A stretch of DNA of 24,137 bases, from positions 1 to 24,137 of the forward strand of contig JANRJY010000048.1 of the NCBI GenBank assembly GCA_033763735.1. The letters run 5' to 3'. Positions 8,601 through 17,023 of the stretch are shown here, piece after piece. The position numbers and the translations under genes were made by a program. The notes beneath the pieces were generated by a model that searched no databases, was not told the DNA's origin, and worked only from the letters and a program-made list of their open reading frames with translations. The DNA is from JANRJY01 sp033763735 (GTDB lineage Bacteria > Bacteroidota > Bacteroidia > Cytophagales > UBA9547). Within the stretch, counting starts at the first letter, position 1, and every line of letters begins with the position of its first letter.

Positions 8601-11600
8601 GTAATTTGAACCATTCCACTTGTAAGGGTCAAAGAAGATGTTATAGCTGAATTAGGGATATAATAGCTGATATTATTCCCGGATAAATAAAAATAACTCG
8701 TATTTATATTGCCTAGATAATTTTTATAATATACATAATTAATATTATTCAAACCTTCACCATAAATATTGATGTAATTCGAAGGATAAGTTGGATTGGG
8801 ATTAATACCTGAAACGGATATAGGAGTAATTTTTATATAATTAGTTTTCTTTGTTGTATGAGTCCCTTGAGCATTTGTAATTTTTAAGTATACATTGTAC
8901 GAACCCGATAATAAAAAATTAATTGATGGGTTTCTAACAGATGAAGTTATCAAATTAGGTCCTTCAAAAGTCCAATTCCATGTTGTAGGATTATTTAATG
9001 ATAAATCTGTAAAATCAATTGTACTTCCCATTGGAGCCGTAGTTTTGGAAGCAATAAAATTTGCAAATGGATTTCCTAAAACCGTAAGATTACTTGTAAT
9101 GGTAACTGTTGGATAATTCAAGTCCGAAGTTTTGATTAGTAAAGGCAATGTATAATTACCCGCATTTAAATTTCTAGCACTTATTTTCACAGCATTATTA
9201 ATGTTATTGCCGTTTTTTATAATGCCTGATGTAATAGTATGGGGTAAAATCCACGAGCTAGAACCATCTACATTCACGCTTACCCTATGTTCGTCTCTAC
9301 CTCCAATATTTGTATTAACTTCAGGAGAATTAACCAATCTAACCTCAATATAACCATATGAAAGCCAATTCTTTAGTTGAGTTCCTGAAAATGTATAATT
9401 TTTTACAATATCAGTCCCATTCCAAACATTTTTGTCATCTATGTCTTCTATAAAATCATCGTTTATAAATAATGATGCATATTCTGAATAATAATCATAG
9501 TCGCCATTTAAGGTAATTGTAACTTTAACATTTTCGACATTTTTATTTATATTTCTAAATTTATGTCTCGTAGTTGCTCCTGATACGCTATATACTTTTA
9601 AGCTTGTAGAATCATACGGTATATTGCTTAAGAGCAATTCGTAATAAATATCTCCTGGTCCACTATTACTAATTGTTAAATCTCTTAATATCGTGTCGCC
9701 GGCTGCAAGTACATTATTTAAAACTAAAGGACTTATAGTGACAGATCCTGGATTTTGAACTAATATACTTTTGGTGGTTGAGTCTTTATATTTACAATTC
9801 GATGAACTCAATTTTATTGTTTTTACACCTGAAGTGGTATATATAGCCGTGCTATTTAACAAATTTGAAGTTAACCCATTTCCAAAGGTCCAAATGTTAT
9901 TTCTACTTTCTCCAACAGAGGTATTAACAAACTTTACTTCAGTATTAAGTCCGGGATTAGTGTTCGAAATAGAGAAATTAGCAATCAATGGAGTTACATT
10001 TGCCTTAAGGTAATATTCAAGTTCAAACCCTTTTCTGGTTATTATTTCATCTGCATAAAAGGTTATAAGTGCCACTCCTGAAGTCACTATTACTGAATCG
10101 GGCAAAGTGGCTCCTGTACTGTTTAGTAACAATGGAGCCGAAGTAGTACTTCCATTATATATTTTTAAATAATCATAATATGTTTCTAAATCAAAAGATT
10201 TAAACTTAAAAACAATTGAAGAAGAACAAGTAGGTTTAACTATTAATCTACAGCTATCCAAGTCCTTATAATCTCCATCTTTGCCACCTGAGTCATATAT
10301 TTTACCTGAATTGAAAGTAATTATTCTTAATGAATCACACATATTTACTGCATTTGACACATTAATATACTTAAGTTTATTTTCAGAAGAAGAACCATAG
10401 ATATTAGAAGTTGTAAGACTAACGTTGTACACACCTTCGTTTTGATAGGTTACAGTAGGATTTTTTTGATTAGAGGTAGCAGGTGATCCTCCTTCGAAAG
10501 TCCAACTCCAACTGGTTGGAAAATTTTCAGAAATATCGGTATACGTAATGCTTTTGCCCGGTAAAACTTGATTTGAAATAGATTTAAAATTAGCCACAGG
10601 AGCAGCTGGTTGTCCATTGAATAGTTTAATTGTATAATCTTCATATTGACCATAAACGATAGAAGAACATCCATCAGGAGCAGGATAACCTGAATATCCA
10701 GATCCTACGCGCATTCTTAAAGGTATATTGATGTTTGAATTTGAAGGAACTAAAAAATTAGCGTTGTGTAATCCTATTTTATCATCAGAAAATAAAATTT
10801 CATCACTTGTAAAAACACCATCATTATTGTAATCAATCCATGTCTTTACTTTTTCAGGGAAATTCGAATTTGTTTGAATTGTAATTGGATATGATTTGCC
10901 GGTTTGTAAAAGCGTATTATTAGAACAGGTAAAATCTTTATATCCTTCCGTAGAATTTGAAGTCGATTTATCAATGGTATTTATTATTACTCTTGAAATA
11001 CCTATACTTGCAGAACTAAGAGAAGTCAAGGGAGTGCAGTTTGCCGATAATGGGCTTCCAAAATTGTCAACAATGATATAATTCACTTTGGAAACTACAT
11101 CAGTACCTGAATTACAACTTGCGCTTCCTTGTGCAGTTAGTGTTACAGTATAATTTCCTGTGAAATTATATACTTTGGTTGGCGAATAATCTGTACTAGT
11201 GGTGCCATCTCCAAAATCCCAGTAATATGAACTTGCATTAAAGCTATTGTTTGCAAATTTTATAGTAACTGGCGTAGTACATGAATACGTTTTATCACTT
11301 CCAAATAATGCTTTAACTTCAAAAGTGGGTGCACTGCCTACTCCAACTGCATACCATGCGTTGGCAGTTGATATTACCTCTTGTGAGCAAGCACCATACA
11401 AATCCTGCGCTGCAGTTATTGAATAATATCTTGAATCACTGTATACGGAGTTAGAAGTTAAATACACCGACAGGTTTCTGTATGCAATTTTAGAAGCTTT
11501 ATCAATCCCAATGCCTGTTACTGTATAGGCGTTTCCCAAGTCGTTTACACCATTTCCACCATTTACCAATAAGTAAAACCAATGGTTTTGAACGCCACTA

Positions 11601-12970
11601 TTGATATGAACACCTCCATTATCTCCCGAACTTGTATACCAATATTGTCCTAAATATGTGTCAGGGTCACCATGCATATTTGGATTGTCCATACTTCTTA
11701 TACCTAGTCCATTAGGGGTTATTTTATTGCCTATTAACCAACTGGTGGTGGTGGGAACCGCAAATATTTCAACAGCTTTACCGAAAATATCACTGAAGGA
11801 TTCATTCAATGCTCCGGATTCATAAGAATATACCAAACTTGCAGTCTTTTCAGTGACCGCATGTGTAATTTCATGTCCGCAAACATCAGGACTTACAAGT
11901 GGTGTAAAATAACTTCCATCTCCATCACCATAAGTCATTCTTGAACCATCCCAAAATGCATTGTTATATGAATAGCCATAATGAACATATGATTTAATAA
12001 TTGCCCCGGCATTGTCATAACTATTTCTTCCAAATTTACTAAAGTAAAAATCGTACGTTTTTTCCGCACCAAAGTGTGCGTCAGTGGCTACTTCATCTTG
12101 AAAACTATTCACATTATTCCAATTATTATCAGAGTCTTCAAAATCTGAGGCTGCTGTATAATTTGAGCCATTTCTCAAATTCAAAGTTTGTATGCCATTA
12201 CCTCTTCCTGATTCTTGCAAAATGTAATTTATTCCTGAAAATGAAGTTTTTATAGTCTGTGCAGAACTATATTTGGTCTGTGCAGTTGCAGTATAGTCAA
12301 TATGGCATATTCTGTCTTCAGTAAATACAACTTCTCCTGTCGATGCATCTATGTATACATATTGTCGTTTAAGTGGATCAATACTGTAAATATCAAATTT
12401 ATAGGTTAGTCGAAAATCTCCTTCTTTGATTTTATTATTCATAGCTTTATATACTAACAATGCTTTGGGAATTTCGGATTGATTATCCGGATTATTCCAT
12501 GTAAAGTTTTTTGACTTAAATAGTTTAATTGCTTTTTCAAATGCTTCCTTTTCGTTTAAAATAATCTCAGAGTGAATAACTTTTATTCTTGATACATCGC
12601 CATTAACCGATATAACTTTTTGATTTTTTGAATGTATAATTAATTCAAACCCTTCAATTTCAATGTCTTGATAGCTAAAAATATACTTCTTGTGTTCAAA
12701 ACCTATTTCATCTTTTTCGATACCTTTATATCGAATATTACAATCTTTATAAGGTAAGTAATTAGCTAAAATCCAAAACTTTACATTTGCGGTATCTAAT
12801 TCTGAGGTCGATTTAAGTTTGATATATTTTGGAAAATCTTCTTTAGGTTCCCATCTATAAGATTCGTAATCCGAAAGCGTAAATCCAGGAACTACTCGCG
12901 AATTTTGCTGTGCGTTTACTATTGAAATGCACAAAAGAATGACACTAAAACATCGGAGGAATGCATTCAT
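5675..12970 (-). CDS. giant secreted M4 (thermolysin-like) metalloprotease with T9SS sorting domain
   Basis: 2431 residues, several times the usual M4 length. Order: signal peptide 1-20; FTP/PepSY-type propeptide about 25-220; M4 catalytic domain about 230-545 with zinc ligands H366, H370 (HEITH) and E390 (GALNESFSD), and H455 in GGVHINSG. The spacings (24 and 89 residues from H366) equal those in thermolysin. Then PKD about 551-635; GEVED about 646-785; PKD about 791-872; CUB about 878-988; PKD about 993-1072; an Ig-like domain about 1075-1297 with an insertion; PKD about 1301-1382; five IPT/TIG repeats about 1384-1800; PPC-like about 1801-1922; IPT about 1924-2007; PPC-like about 2008-2128; PKD about 2131-2215; CUB about 2226-2340; T9SS tail about 2355-2431. 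It probably degrades extracellular protein while bound to the surface or released. The ATG at 12970 precedes a clear signal peptide. No frameshift is seen. Confidence 0.93.
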   Translation of the reverse strand: MNAFLRCFSVILLCISIVNAQQNSRVVPGFTLSDYESYRWEPKEDFPKYIKLKSTSELDTANVKFWILANYLPYKDCNIRYKGIEKDEIGFEHKKYIFSYQDIEIEGFELIIHSKNQKVISVNGDVSRIKVIHSEIILNEKEAFEKAIKLFKSKNFTWNNPDNQSEIPKALLVYKAMNNKIKEGDFRLTYKFDIYSIDPLKRQYVYIDASTGEVVFTEDRICHIDYTATAQTKYSSAQTIKTSFSGINYILQESGRGNGIQTLNLRNGSNYTAASDFEDSDNNWNNVNSFQDEVATDAHFGAEKTYDFYFSKFGRNSYDNAGAIIKSYVHYGYSYNNAFWDGSRMTYGDGDGSYFTPLVSPDVCGHEITHAVTEKTASLVYSYESGALNESFSDIFGKAVEIFAVPTTTSWLIGNKITPNGLGIRSMDNPNMHGDPDTYLGQYWYTSSGDNGGVHINSGVQNHWFYLLVNGGNGVNDLGNAYTVTGIGIDKASKIAYRNLSVYLTSNSVYSDSRYYSITAAQDLYGACSQEVISTANAWYAVGVGSAPTFEVKALFGSDKTYSCTTPVTIKFANNSFNASSYYWDFGDGTTSTDYSPTKVYNFTGNYTVTLTAQGSASCNSGTDVVSKVNYIIVDNFGSPLSANCTPLTSLSSASIGISRVIINTIDKSTSNSTEGYKDFTCSNNTLLQTGKSYPITIQTNSNFPEKVKTWIDYNNDGVFTSDEILFSDDKIGLHNANFLVPSNSNINIPLRMRVGSGYSGYPAPDGCSSIVYGQYEDYTIKLFNGQPAAPVANFKSISNQVLPGKSITYTDISENFPTSWSWTFEGGSPATSNQKNPTVTYQNEGVYNVSLTTSNIYGSSSENKLKYINVSNAVNMCDSLRIITFNSGKIYDSGGKDGDYKDLDSCRLIVKPTCSSSIVFKFKSFDLETYYDYLKIYNGSTTSAPLLLNSTGATLPDSVIVTSGVALITFYADEIITRKGFELEYYLKANVTPLIANFSISNTNPGLNTEVKFVNTSVGESRNNIWTFGNGLTSNLLNSTAIYTTSGVKTIKLSSSNCKYKDSTTKSILVQNPGSVTISPLVLNNVLAAGDTILRDLTISNSGPGDIYYELLLSNIPYDSTSLKVYSVSGATTRHKFRNINKNVENVKVTITLNGDYDYYSEYASLFINDDFIEDIDDKNVWNGTDIVKNYTFSGTQLKNWLSYGYIEVRLVNSPEVNTNIGGRDEHRVSVNVDGSSSWILPHTITSGIIKNGNNINNAVKISARNLNAGNYTLPLLIKTSDLNYPTVTITSNLTVLGNPFANFIASKTTAPMGSTIDFTDLSLNNPTTWNWTFEGPNLITSSVRNPSINFLLSGSYNVYLKITNAQGTHTTKKTNYIKITPISVSGINPNPTYPSNYINIYGEGLNNINYVYYKNYLGNINTSYFYLSGNNISYYIPNSAITSSLTLTSGMVQITSPVLTVTSTTPNITAITPNPTSVNKNINLNGTGFANVANVSCLNNIGQASYCNFYTVSNGLIVNIPYNAVTGPLTLSGSFGNVISPVVTITVFTPTILGISPNPSSGSGYVNISGAGFGSVNYIYYRTNYGYSSTSNFSDYGNRLQLYLYSDIITGPLTLAGSFGSRITPILTITAITPTVTGIAPNPVSSGNYISIYGAGFNNANSILYRSTYGYTNSTYFSNYGNYLSMNVPSDAMTGILTITGNFGAVSTPVLTITSITPTVTGISPNPVSAGSYVNINGSGFSNVSYIFYRNVNGYIYSTNFSNYGNYLSTYVPSDMVTGAFTLSGAFGIVIAPVLNIIVNPSSFMCSSNLSNNGGFNPGTVSQILTASTGYPNYWTFAGLNQNIYKFSTCNATDDTYLRIYNSSGLLVASNDNYGVACSSLQASLEFVPSNNDIFYLLVSRSYCSNLITSTPITYSYTLNVPPSISSIINNPATPGSYISILGTNLSRFNTIRYRTQYSIPYLNSFSNYDNMILAFLPSDAISSTLTFTGTMGTTVISPYLSVLVPSPSFLCMNYVANNGNLPVINALQSGTLYSGNAYYWTFSGVSNYTYRFSTCGSTTDTYLRVYNNLGTLIASNDNNSPVCSSNAASIDFTPTTTGTYYLLLTQSNCTALTNNTNLSYQISLINGVTPVVALFSSNKTSIKVEEQVTFTGLSTGNPTSFKWTFYGGTPNASTLVNPIVTYNTEGTYNVKLVVKNNLTADSVTKVGYIKVSKDPVTTITDYIMCTVAGTSDNQGKITDSGGNNLNYSNNEKCAFIINSSCSSGMQLKFNYFNTEPFNDYVKIYDGSSNFYGAFAASISGYGVLPAPVYTKSGLVLVTFNSNSSVNYGGFNLEWSCYNVTELPELITNDIIKVYPNPANDHLVIEYVPVVKEIWEINISNFLGETIYSRIIDSETNSQNLETETWASGIYLIKITSGSHSFVRKLIVK
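6587..7570 (-). repeat. duplicated PPC-like/IPT module in the metalloprotease gene
   Basis: Two related segments, residues about 1801-1922 (7205-7570) and about 2008-2128 (6587-6949), share the pattern YWTF, then FSTC, DTYLR, YN, ASNDN and C, with matching cysteines, and resemble pre-peptidase C-terminal (PPC) beta-sandwiches. An IPT domain lies between them. The arrangement suggests that an IPT plus PPC-like unit was duplicated as a block. The sequences have diverged considerably, so the duplication is not recent. Confidence 0.6.
7568..8821 (-). repeat. tandem IPT/TIG repeat tract in the metalloprotease gene
   Basis: Five consecutive units of about 81-83 residues (roughly 245-250 bp each) encode immunoglobulin-like IPT/TIG domains at residues about 1384-1800. 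Each begins with a form of TPTVTGISPNP, then a GAGF or GSGF turn, and ends with LTLSGSFG followed by PVLTIT. Units 3 to 5 are closest to one another and share an aromatic segment of the form YYRTNYGY, then STNFSNYGN. Unit 2 is the most divergent in that part. The tract probably serves as a stalk or binding surface. Confidence 0.75.
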
Positions 12971-13062
12971 AAGAAATAGTTATGCTTTAATTTGAATTCA
13001 AATAAACAAAAAAAAATTAAAACAAAAAAAAACAGGTATTACCCTATATTAAAATTCTTTTA

Positions 13063-15210
13063 CTAAATAATACTTTCAAACACCAAATCAATTGTTCGCT
13101 TATCCAAATCTGTTCCTTTTACAGTTACTCTAACCTTGTCACCAAAAGTAATAACCTTATGATGCTTACGACCGATGGCACGCATATTGATTTGATCCAA
13201 ATCATAAAAATCTTCTTTGATATCCTGATACCTAACCAATCCTTCACATTTCGTATCTGTAATTTCTACAAATATGCCCCATTCTGTAATTCCTGATACA
13301 ATGCCATCAAACGACTGACCAATCATTCGTGCCATATACTCGGCTTGTTTGTACTTAATTGATGCCCGTTCCGCCTCTGCAGCAACCTTTTCCATATCGG
13401 AACTATGCTTACATTGTTCTTCAAATGATTTTTTCTCGCCTTTTACAGAATTATGCAGATACATTTCGAGCAACCGATGTGCCATCATATCTGGATACCT
13501 CCGAATAGGCGAAGTAAAGTGCGAATAATGATCAAATGCCAATCCAAAATGCTGGTTGGCATCAGTAGTATATTTGGCTTTCGCCATGGCCCTAACTGCC
13601 AGGTTTTCAAGCATATTTTGCTCTGGCTTGCCTTGAACATCTTCCATCAACTGATTCAAATCTTTACTGATGTTTTTGCTCTCAGCTTCCAGTTTGTGAC
13701 CAAATTTTTTAGCAAACATCGCAAAAGACCTCAATCGCTCCACATCCGGCTGATCATGTGTACGATATACCATTACATTTTTTTCTTTTCCATTATGAAA
13801 ATTATATACAAACCTTGCCACTTGTCTATTTGCAAGCAACATAAACTCCTCCACCACTTTATGCGAATCTTTTCTGATTTTAGGAAATACACCTAATGGC
13901 ACCCCTTTCTCATCGAGTTTAAATTTTACTTCTACGGTTTCAAAGTTAATTGCACCATTTTTGAATCGGTCATTTCTTAGTTTTATATGTAGCTTGTGCA
14001 ATAAATCTATAGCTTCATAATGTTTTCCTCCTTTGTTATCAATGATTTCCTGAACTTCTTCATAGCTAAATCGGGTATCTGAGTGAATGATCGTTCTGCC
14101 AAACCATTCCTTCTTGATATTTGCATTTTCGTCCATTTCAAACACTGCCGAAAAAGTAAGCCTATCTTGATTAGGCACCAATGAACAGAGGTTGTTGGAT
14201 AACTTTTCGGGCAACATTGGTATAACCCTGTCCACCAAATAAATAGAAGTTGCCCTTTTGTAAGCTTCATCTTCCAATCGGGTGCCGGGCGTCACGTAAT
14301 GAGTTACATCTGCAATATGTACGCCTATTTCCCAGGTATTTTCAGAAAGCTTCCGAACCGAAATGGCATCATCAAAATCTTTGGCATCCACAGGGTCAAT
14401 AGTAAATGTGAGCACATCCCTGAAATCCCGTCTTTTTTTGATTTCTTCTTCGCTTATGATGCCATCTATTTTTTCTGCATCTTTCTCAACTTCACTTGGA
14501 AATTCAAATGGTAATCCAAACTCAGCCATTATGGAATGCATTTCAACATTGTGCTCCCCTGCCCTTCCTAACACTCTGATTACTTTTGCTTTGGGATTTT
14601 TTTTTCGAATATCCCAGTCAGTAATTTTCACTACTACTTTATCGCCTGTTTTGGCTCCGTTGATATCATTGGTCTCTACTAAAAAATCATAAAATACCTT
14701 TTTAAAATCAGGTACTACGTAAGCAGCGTGCCTAAGTACTTCAATTTTGCCTACAAATTCTTCTCGTTTACGTTTGATTACTTCTATTACCTCTCCTTCT
14801 TCCCTACTATCGTTTCTGGGTCGTTTGGATGGCACTATCATCAATTTGACTCTATCTCCATCAAAGGCGTCCGCCATTTTTTCCTTTAGAATAATAATAT
14901 CTTCTCTGCCATCTCCCACTATTGCGTATGCAAATCGAGGATTTACATGATCAATCACTCCTTCTAATATTGCAGGAGCAAATGCCGATTTGAATGAGCC
15001 ATCTTTCTGAGTCAATATTTTTCCGGTTCTTTCAAGTTGGTCTATCGCGGTAAAAAGGCTTGATATATGCTTTTTGTCAGATAATCTTAGTGATTTTACA
15101 AGCTGGGCTTTTGTAAAAGTTTCATCAAAATTCTTATCCAAAAAATTCTGTACTTCTCTTAATATATCACCGTGACTTCCTGTGCGTTTGTTCTTATTCC
15201 TATGAGGCAT
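13063..15210 (-). CDS. rnr: ribonuclease R
   Basis: A processive 3'-to-5' exoribonuclease of the RNB/RNase II family, acting in the cytoplasm on structured RNA. Its 715 residues hold an N-terminal basic and helix-turn-helix-like segment (1-75), cold-shock-type OB domains (about 80-225), the RNB catalytic domain (about 260-590) and a C-terminal S1 domain (about 630-713, beginning near FDGIVSGITEWGIFVEI). The catalytic motif IDPVDAKDFDDA (271-282) carries the expected aspartates D272, D278, D280 and D281. HFTSPIRRYPD lies near the end of the catalytic domain. The S1 domain and the length favour RNase R over RNase II. The ATG at 15210 starts MPHRNKNKR. It lies downstream of dnaA but is separated from it by a strong terminator, so it probably has its own promoter. 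Confidence 0.96.
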   Translation of the reverse strand: MPHRNKNKRTGSHGDILREVQNFLDKNFDETFTKAQLVKSLRLSDKKHISSLFTAIDQLERTGKILTQKDGSFKSAFAPAILEGVIDHVNPRFAYAIVGDGREDIIILKEKMADAFDGDRVKLMIVPSKRPRNDSREEGEVIEVIKRKREEFVGKIEVLRHAAYVVPDFKKVFYDFLVETNDINGAKTGDKVVVKITDWDIRKKNPKAKVIRVLGRAGEHNVEMHSIMAEFGLPFEFPSEVEKDAEKIDGIISEEEIKKRRDFRDVLTFTIDPVDAKDFDDAISVRKLSENTWEIGVHIADVTHYVTPGTRLEDEAYKRATSIYLVDRVIPMLPEKLSNNLCSLVPNQDRLTFSAVFEMDENANIKKEWFGRTIIHSDTRFSYEEVQEIIDNKGGKHYEAIDLLHKLHIKLRNDRFKNGAINFETVEVKFKLDEKGVPLGVFPKIRKDSHKVVEEFMLLANRQVARFVYNFHNGKEKNVMVYRTHDQPDVERLRSFAMFAKKFGHKLEAESKNISKDLNQLMEDVQGKPEQNMLENLAVRAMAKAKYTTDANQHFGLAFDHYSHFTSPIRRYPDMMAHRLLEMYLHNSVKGEKKSFEEQCKHSSDMEKVAAEAERASIKYKQAEYMARMIGQSFDGIVSGITEWGIFVEITDTKCEGLVRYQDIKEDFYDLDQINMRAIGRKHHKVITFGDKVRVTVKGTDLDKRTIDLVFESII

Positions 15211-15225
15211 TTTTTTTCATTTGTT

Positions 15226-15233
15226 CAAACATA
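15226..15233 (-). promoter_or_regulatory. possible -7 box for rnr
   Basis: The minus-strand word TATGTTTG fits the Bacteroidota -7 consensus TAnnTTTG and lies 15 bases before the rnr ATG, just after the dnaA terminator. No TTTG stands at the ideal 19-base distance; the nearest (TTTTG, 15246-15250) leaves only 12 bases. The site is therefore weak evidence, though the position is sensible. Confidence 0.28.
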
Positions 15234-15286
15234 CAAAATAAAGGGCAAAAGAGTGGTGGATGTGTAAAAATAGAGATTGGCAGAAA

Positions 15287-15312
15287 ATAAAAAAGCCCCG
15301 TTTCCGAGGCTT
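15287..15312 (-). terminator. intrinsic terminator of dnaA
   Basis: On the minus strand AAGCCTCG, tetraloop GAAA, CGGGGCTT form an 8-bp stem with one T-G wobble (plus-strand bases 15293-15312), followed by a run of T. The loop is of the stable GNRA type. The hairpin begins eight bases after the dnaA stop codon (15321-15323), so it ends the dnaA transcript and separates it from rnr. Confidence 0.85.
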
Positions 15313-15320
15313 TCATTTTT

Positions 15321-16745
15321 TCAAAAACTTCCTTTGAGCTTCATTCTTTTTTGAATTTCAATCATCTGGGCTTTGAACTTTTTGTCAGTGACCATCATAT
15401 CTTCTACGGTTTCAATAGAATGTATCACGGTGCTATGATCTCTGCCTCCAAAATATAAACCAATGGTTTTAAGTGAAAGCGTGGTATAATTTTTAGCTAA
15501 ATATATACCTACCTGACGTGGAATAACTAATTCTTTCTTGCGCGATTTACTTTTTACATCCTCTAATGTAACTTTAAAGAAATCCGTAATCGATTTATGA
15601 ATAAAGTCGATATTCACTTCAGTATTCACATCGCATACGATGGATTGCACTATTTGCTTGGCAATATCCATATCTATTTCTTTACGATTCAATGATGATT
15701 GTGCAATTAGTGCAATCAATACACCTTCAAGTTCACGTACATTGGTATCTACACTGTGTGCGATATATTCCAGAATATCCATCGGCAAGCTAATACCTTC
15801 TTGATCCATTTTTTGCTGAATTATAGCCATTTTGGTTTCAAAATCAGGTTGTTGCATATCAGCATTTAAGCCCCATTTAAAGCGCGATAATAATCTATCC
15901 TCAATCCCTTGCAATTCTTTCACCGCACGGTCACTGGTCATTATAATTTGTTTCTGGTTTTGATGCAAATGGTTAAATATATTGAAAAACAATTCTTGCG
16001 TTTTTTCTTTGCCTGAAAAAAATTGGATATCGTCAAATATCAAAACATCAACAGCCAGATAATATGCCGAAAATTCTTGAATTCCTCCGGTTCTAACTGA
16101 TTCCATAAAATGGTTAACAAATTTTTCCGAAGTGATATAAAGTACTTTTTTAGAAGGGTTTTCTTTTGCTATTTTATTGCCTATGGCCTGCACTAAATGC
16201 GTTTTGCCGAGTCCAACACCTCCATATATTGTAAGTGGGTTAAATGAGGTAGTTCCGGGCTTATTAGCAACCGCCATACCTGCCGAACGAGACAACCTAT
16301 TACAATCCCCTTCTATAAAATTATCAAATGTATAGTTTGGATTTAGGTTGGATCTGTATTTTACATTTTCTTGAGTATAAAGCAAATCTTGTGATTCTAC
16401 TTTTGATAACACCTCTGATTTGTAGTTTGAAACTTTTTTACCGGGAATGTTAAACGAAAGAGAACTGTTTTTATCATTTCCCTTATCAACTATAATTGAA
16501 TATTCCAACCTGCCTTCCGAACCTAATTCAGAGAAAATTGCTTTTTTTAGTACATGAACATAATGTTCTTCAAGCCATTCGTAAAAAAATTGACTAGGAA
16601 CCTGTATTGTTAATACATCTCCTACTATAGATTTTGCAATAACAGGTTTGAACCAAGTTTCAAAATTTTTCTCACTAACATGGTCCTTAATGACGGACAT
16701 ACAGTTGTTCCAAACCGTCTCGCAGTCTCTTACAAGTGCCTCCAT
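15321..16745 (-). CDS. dnaA: chromosomal replication initiator protein DnaA
   Basis: AAA+ ATPase that binds DnaA boxes and opens the replication origin. Its 474 residues show all four domains: domain I (1-85, with the WFKPV segment), a short variable domain II (about 86-135), the ATPase domain (about 136-350) with Walker A GGVGLGKTH (175-183), Walker B LIFDD (235-239) and the SRFKWG segment near 287-292, and the DNA-binding domain IV (about 370-474) with the signature GGRDHSTVIHSI (433-444). The start is ATG at 16745. Upstream lie an A/T-rich tract, a palindrome and a perfect DnaA box, suggesting autoregulation. The gene stands between carA and rnr; dnaN is not in this window. Confidence 0.98.
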   Translation of the reverse strand: MEALVRDCETVWNNCMSVIKDHVSEKNFETWFKPVIAKSIVGDVLTIQVPSQFFYEWLEEHYVHVLKKAIFSELGSEGRLEYSIIVDKGNDKNSSLSFNIPGKKVSNYKSEVLSKVESQDLLYTQENVKYRSNLNPNYTFDNFIEGDCNRLSRSAGMAVANKPGTTSFNPLTIYGGVGLGKTHLVQAIGNKIAKENPSKKVLYITSEKFVNHFMESVRTGGIQEFSAYYLAVDVLIFDDIQFFSGKEKTQELFFNIFNHLHQNQKQIIMTSDRAVKELQGIEDRLLSRFKWGLNADMQQPDFETKMAIIQQKMDQEGISLPMDILEYIAHSVDTNVRELEGVLIALIAQSSLNRKEIDMDIAKQIVQSIVCDVNTEVNIDFIHKSITDFFKVTLEDVKSKSRKKELVIPRQVGIYLAKNYTTLSLKTIGLYFGGRDHSTVIHSIETVEDMMVTDKKFKAQMIEIQKRMKLKGSF

Positions 16746-16882
16746 AATTCTTTTAATTGTTTAATAGTTAAATAATATTTTACAGCGATATGGATTCAAA
16801 ACTGATATAAAAAAAATTAAAAAAAAAACGATTTTTTTCTTGTGAAATTGAAAACACGCAAATTGTAAAATTTAAAGGCTAT

Positions 16883-16896
16883 GAACTTATAAGTTC
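16883..16896. promoter_or_regulatory. 14-bp perfect palindrome upstream of dnaA
   Basis: GAACTTATAAGTTC is fully self-complementary, without a loop, as expected for a dimeric protein-binding site more than for an RNA hairpin. It lies 138 bases before the dnaA ATG and 47 bases from the DnaA box. No regulator can be named. Confidence 0.4.
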
Positions 16897-16942
16897 GTGT
16901 AAAAATACAACGCTACATTGGTTTTTTTATACAGGATAAAAA

Positions 16943-16951
16943 TGTGGATAA
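16943..16951 (-). promoter_or_regulatory. DnaA box
   Basis: TGTGGATAA on the plus strand is the exact complement of the consensus DnaA box TTATCCACA. It lies between carA and dnaA, about 200 bases upstream of the dnaA start, beside A/T-rich tracts (16805-16840) that would melt easily. Only one exact box is seen, so autoregulation of dnaA is a safer reading than a full origin. Confidence 0.65.
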
Positions 16952-17023
16952 CTTTAATATGAGAATTGAAACTAATTATAAATAATTGACAGTCAAATAG
17001 TTGCAATATTATAAATTAACAAC

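Noticed and set aside
12999..13006. Promoter -7 box for the metalloprotease (minus-strand TTTATTTG)
   Set aside because: It has one mismatch to TAnnTTTG, and the nearest TTTG is 16 bases away within an A/T homopolymer region where such matches are frequent.
13453..13896. 147-codon plus-strand frame opposite rnr
   Set aside because: It is fully antisense to the RNase R catalytic domain and its Cys/His/Phe-rich composition is what reversed coding DNA gives.
16746..17023. Full chromosomal origin next to dnaA
   Set aside because: Only one exact DnaA box is visible; other candidates differ from the consensus at three or more positions. It is kept as a regulatory region only.
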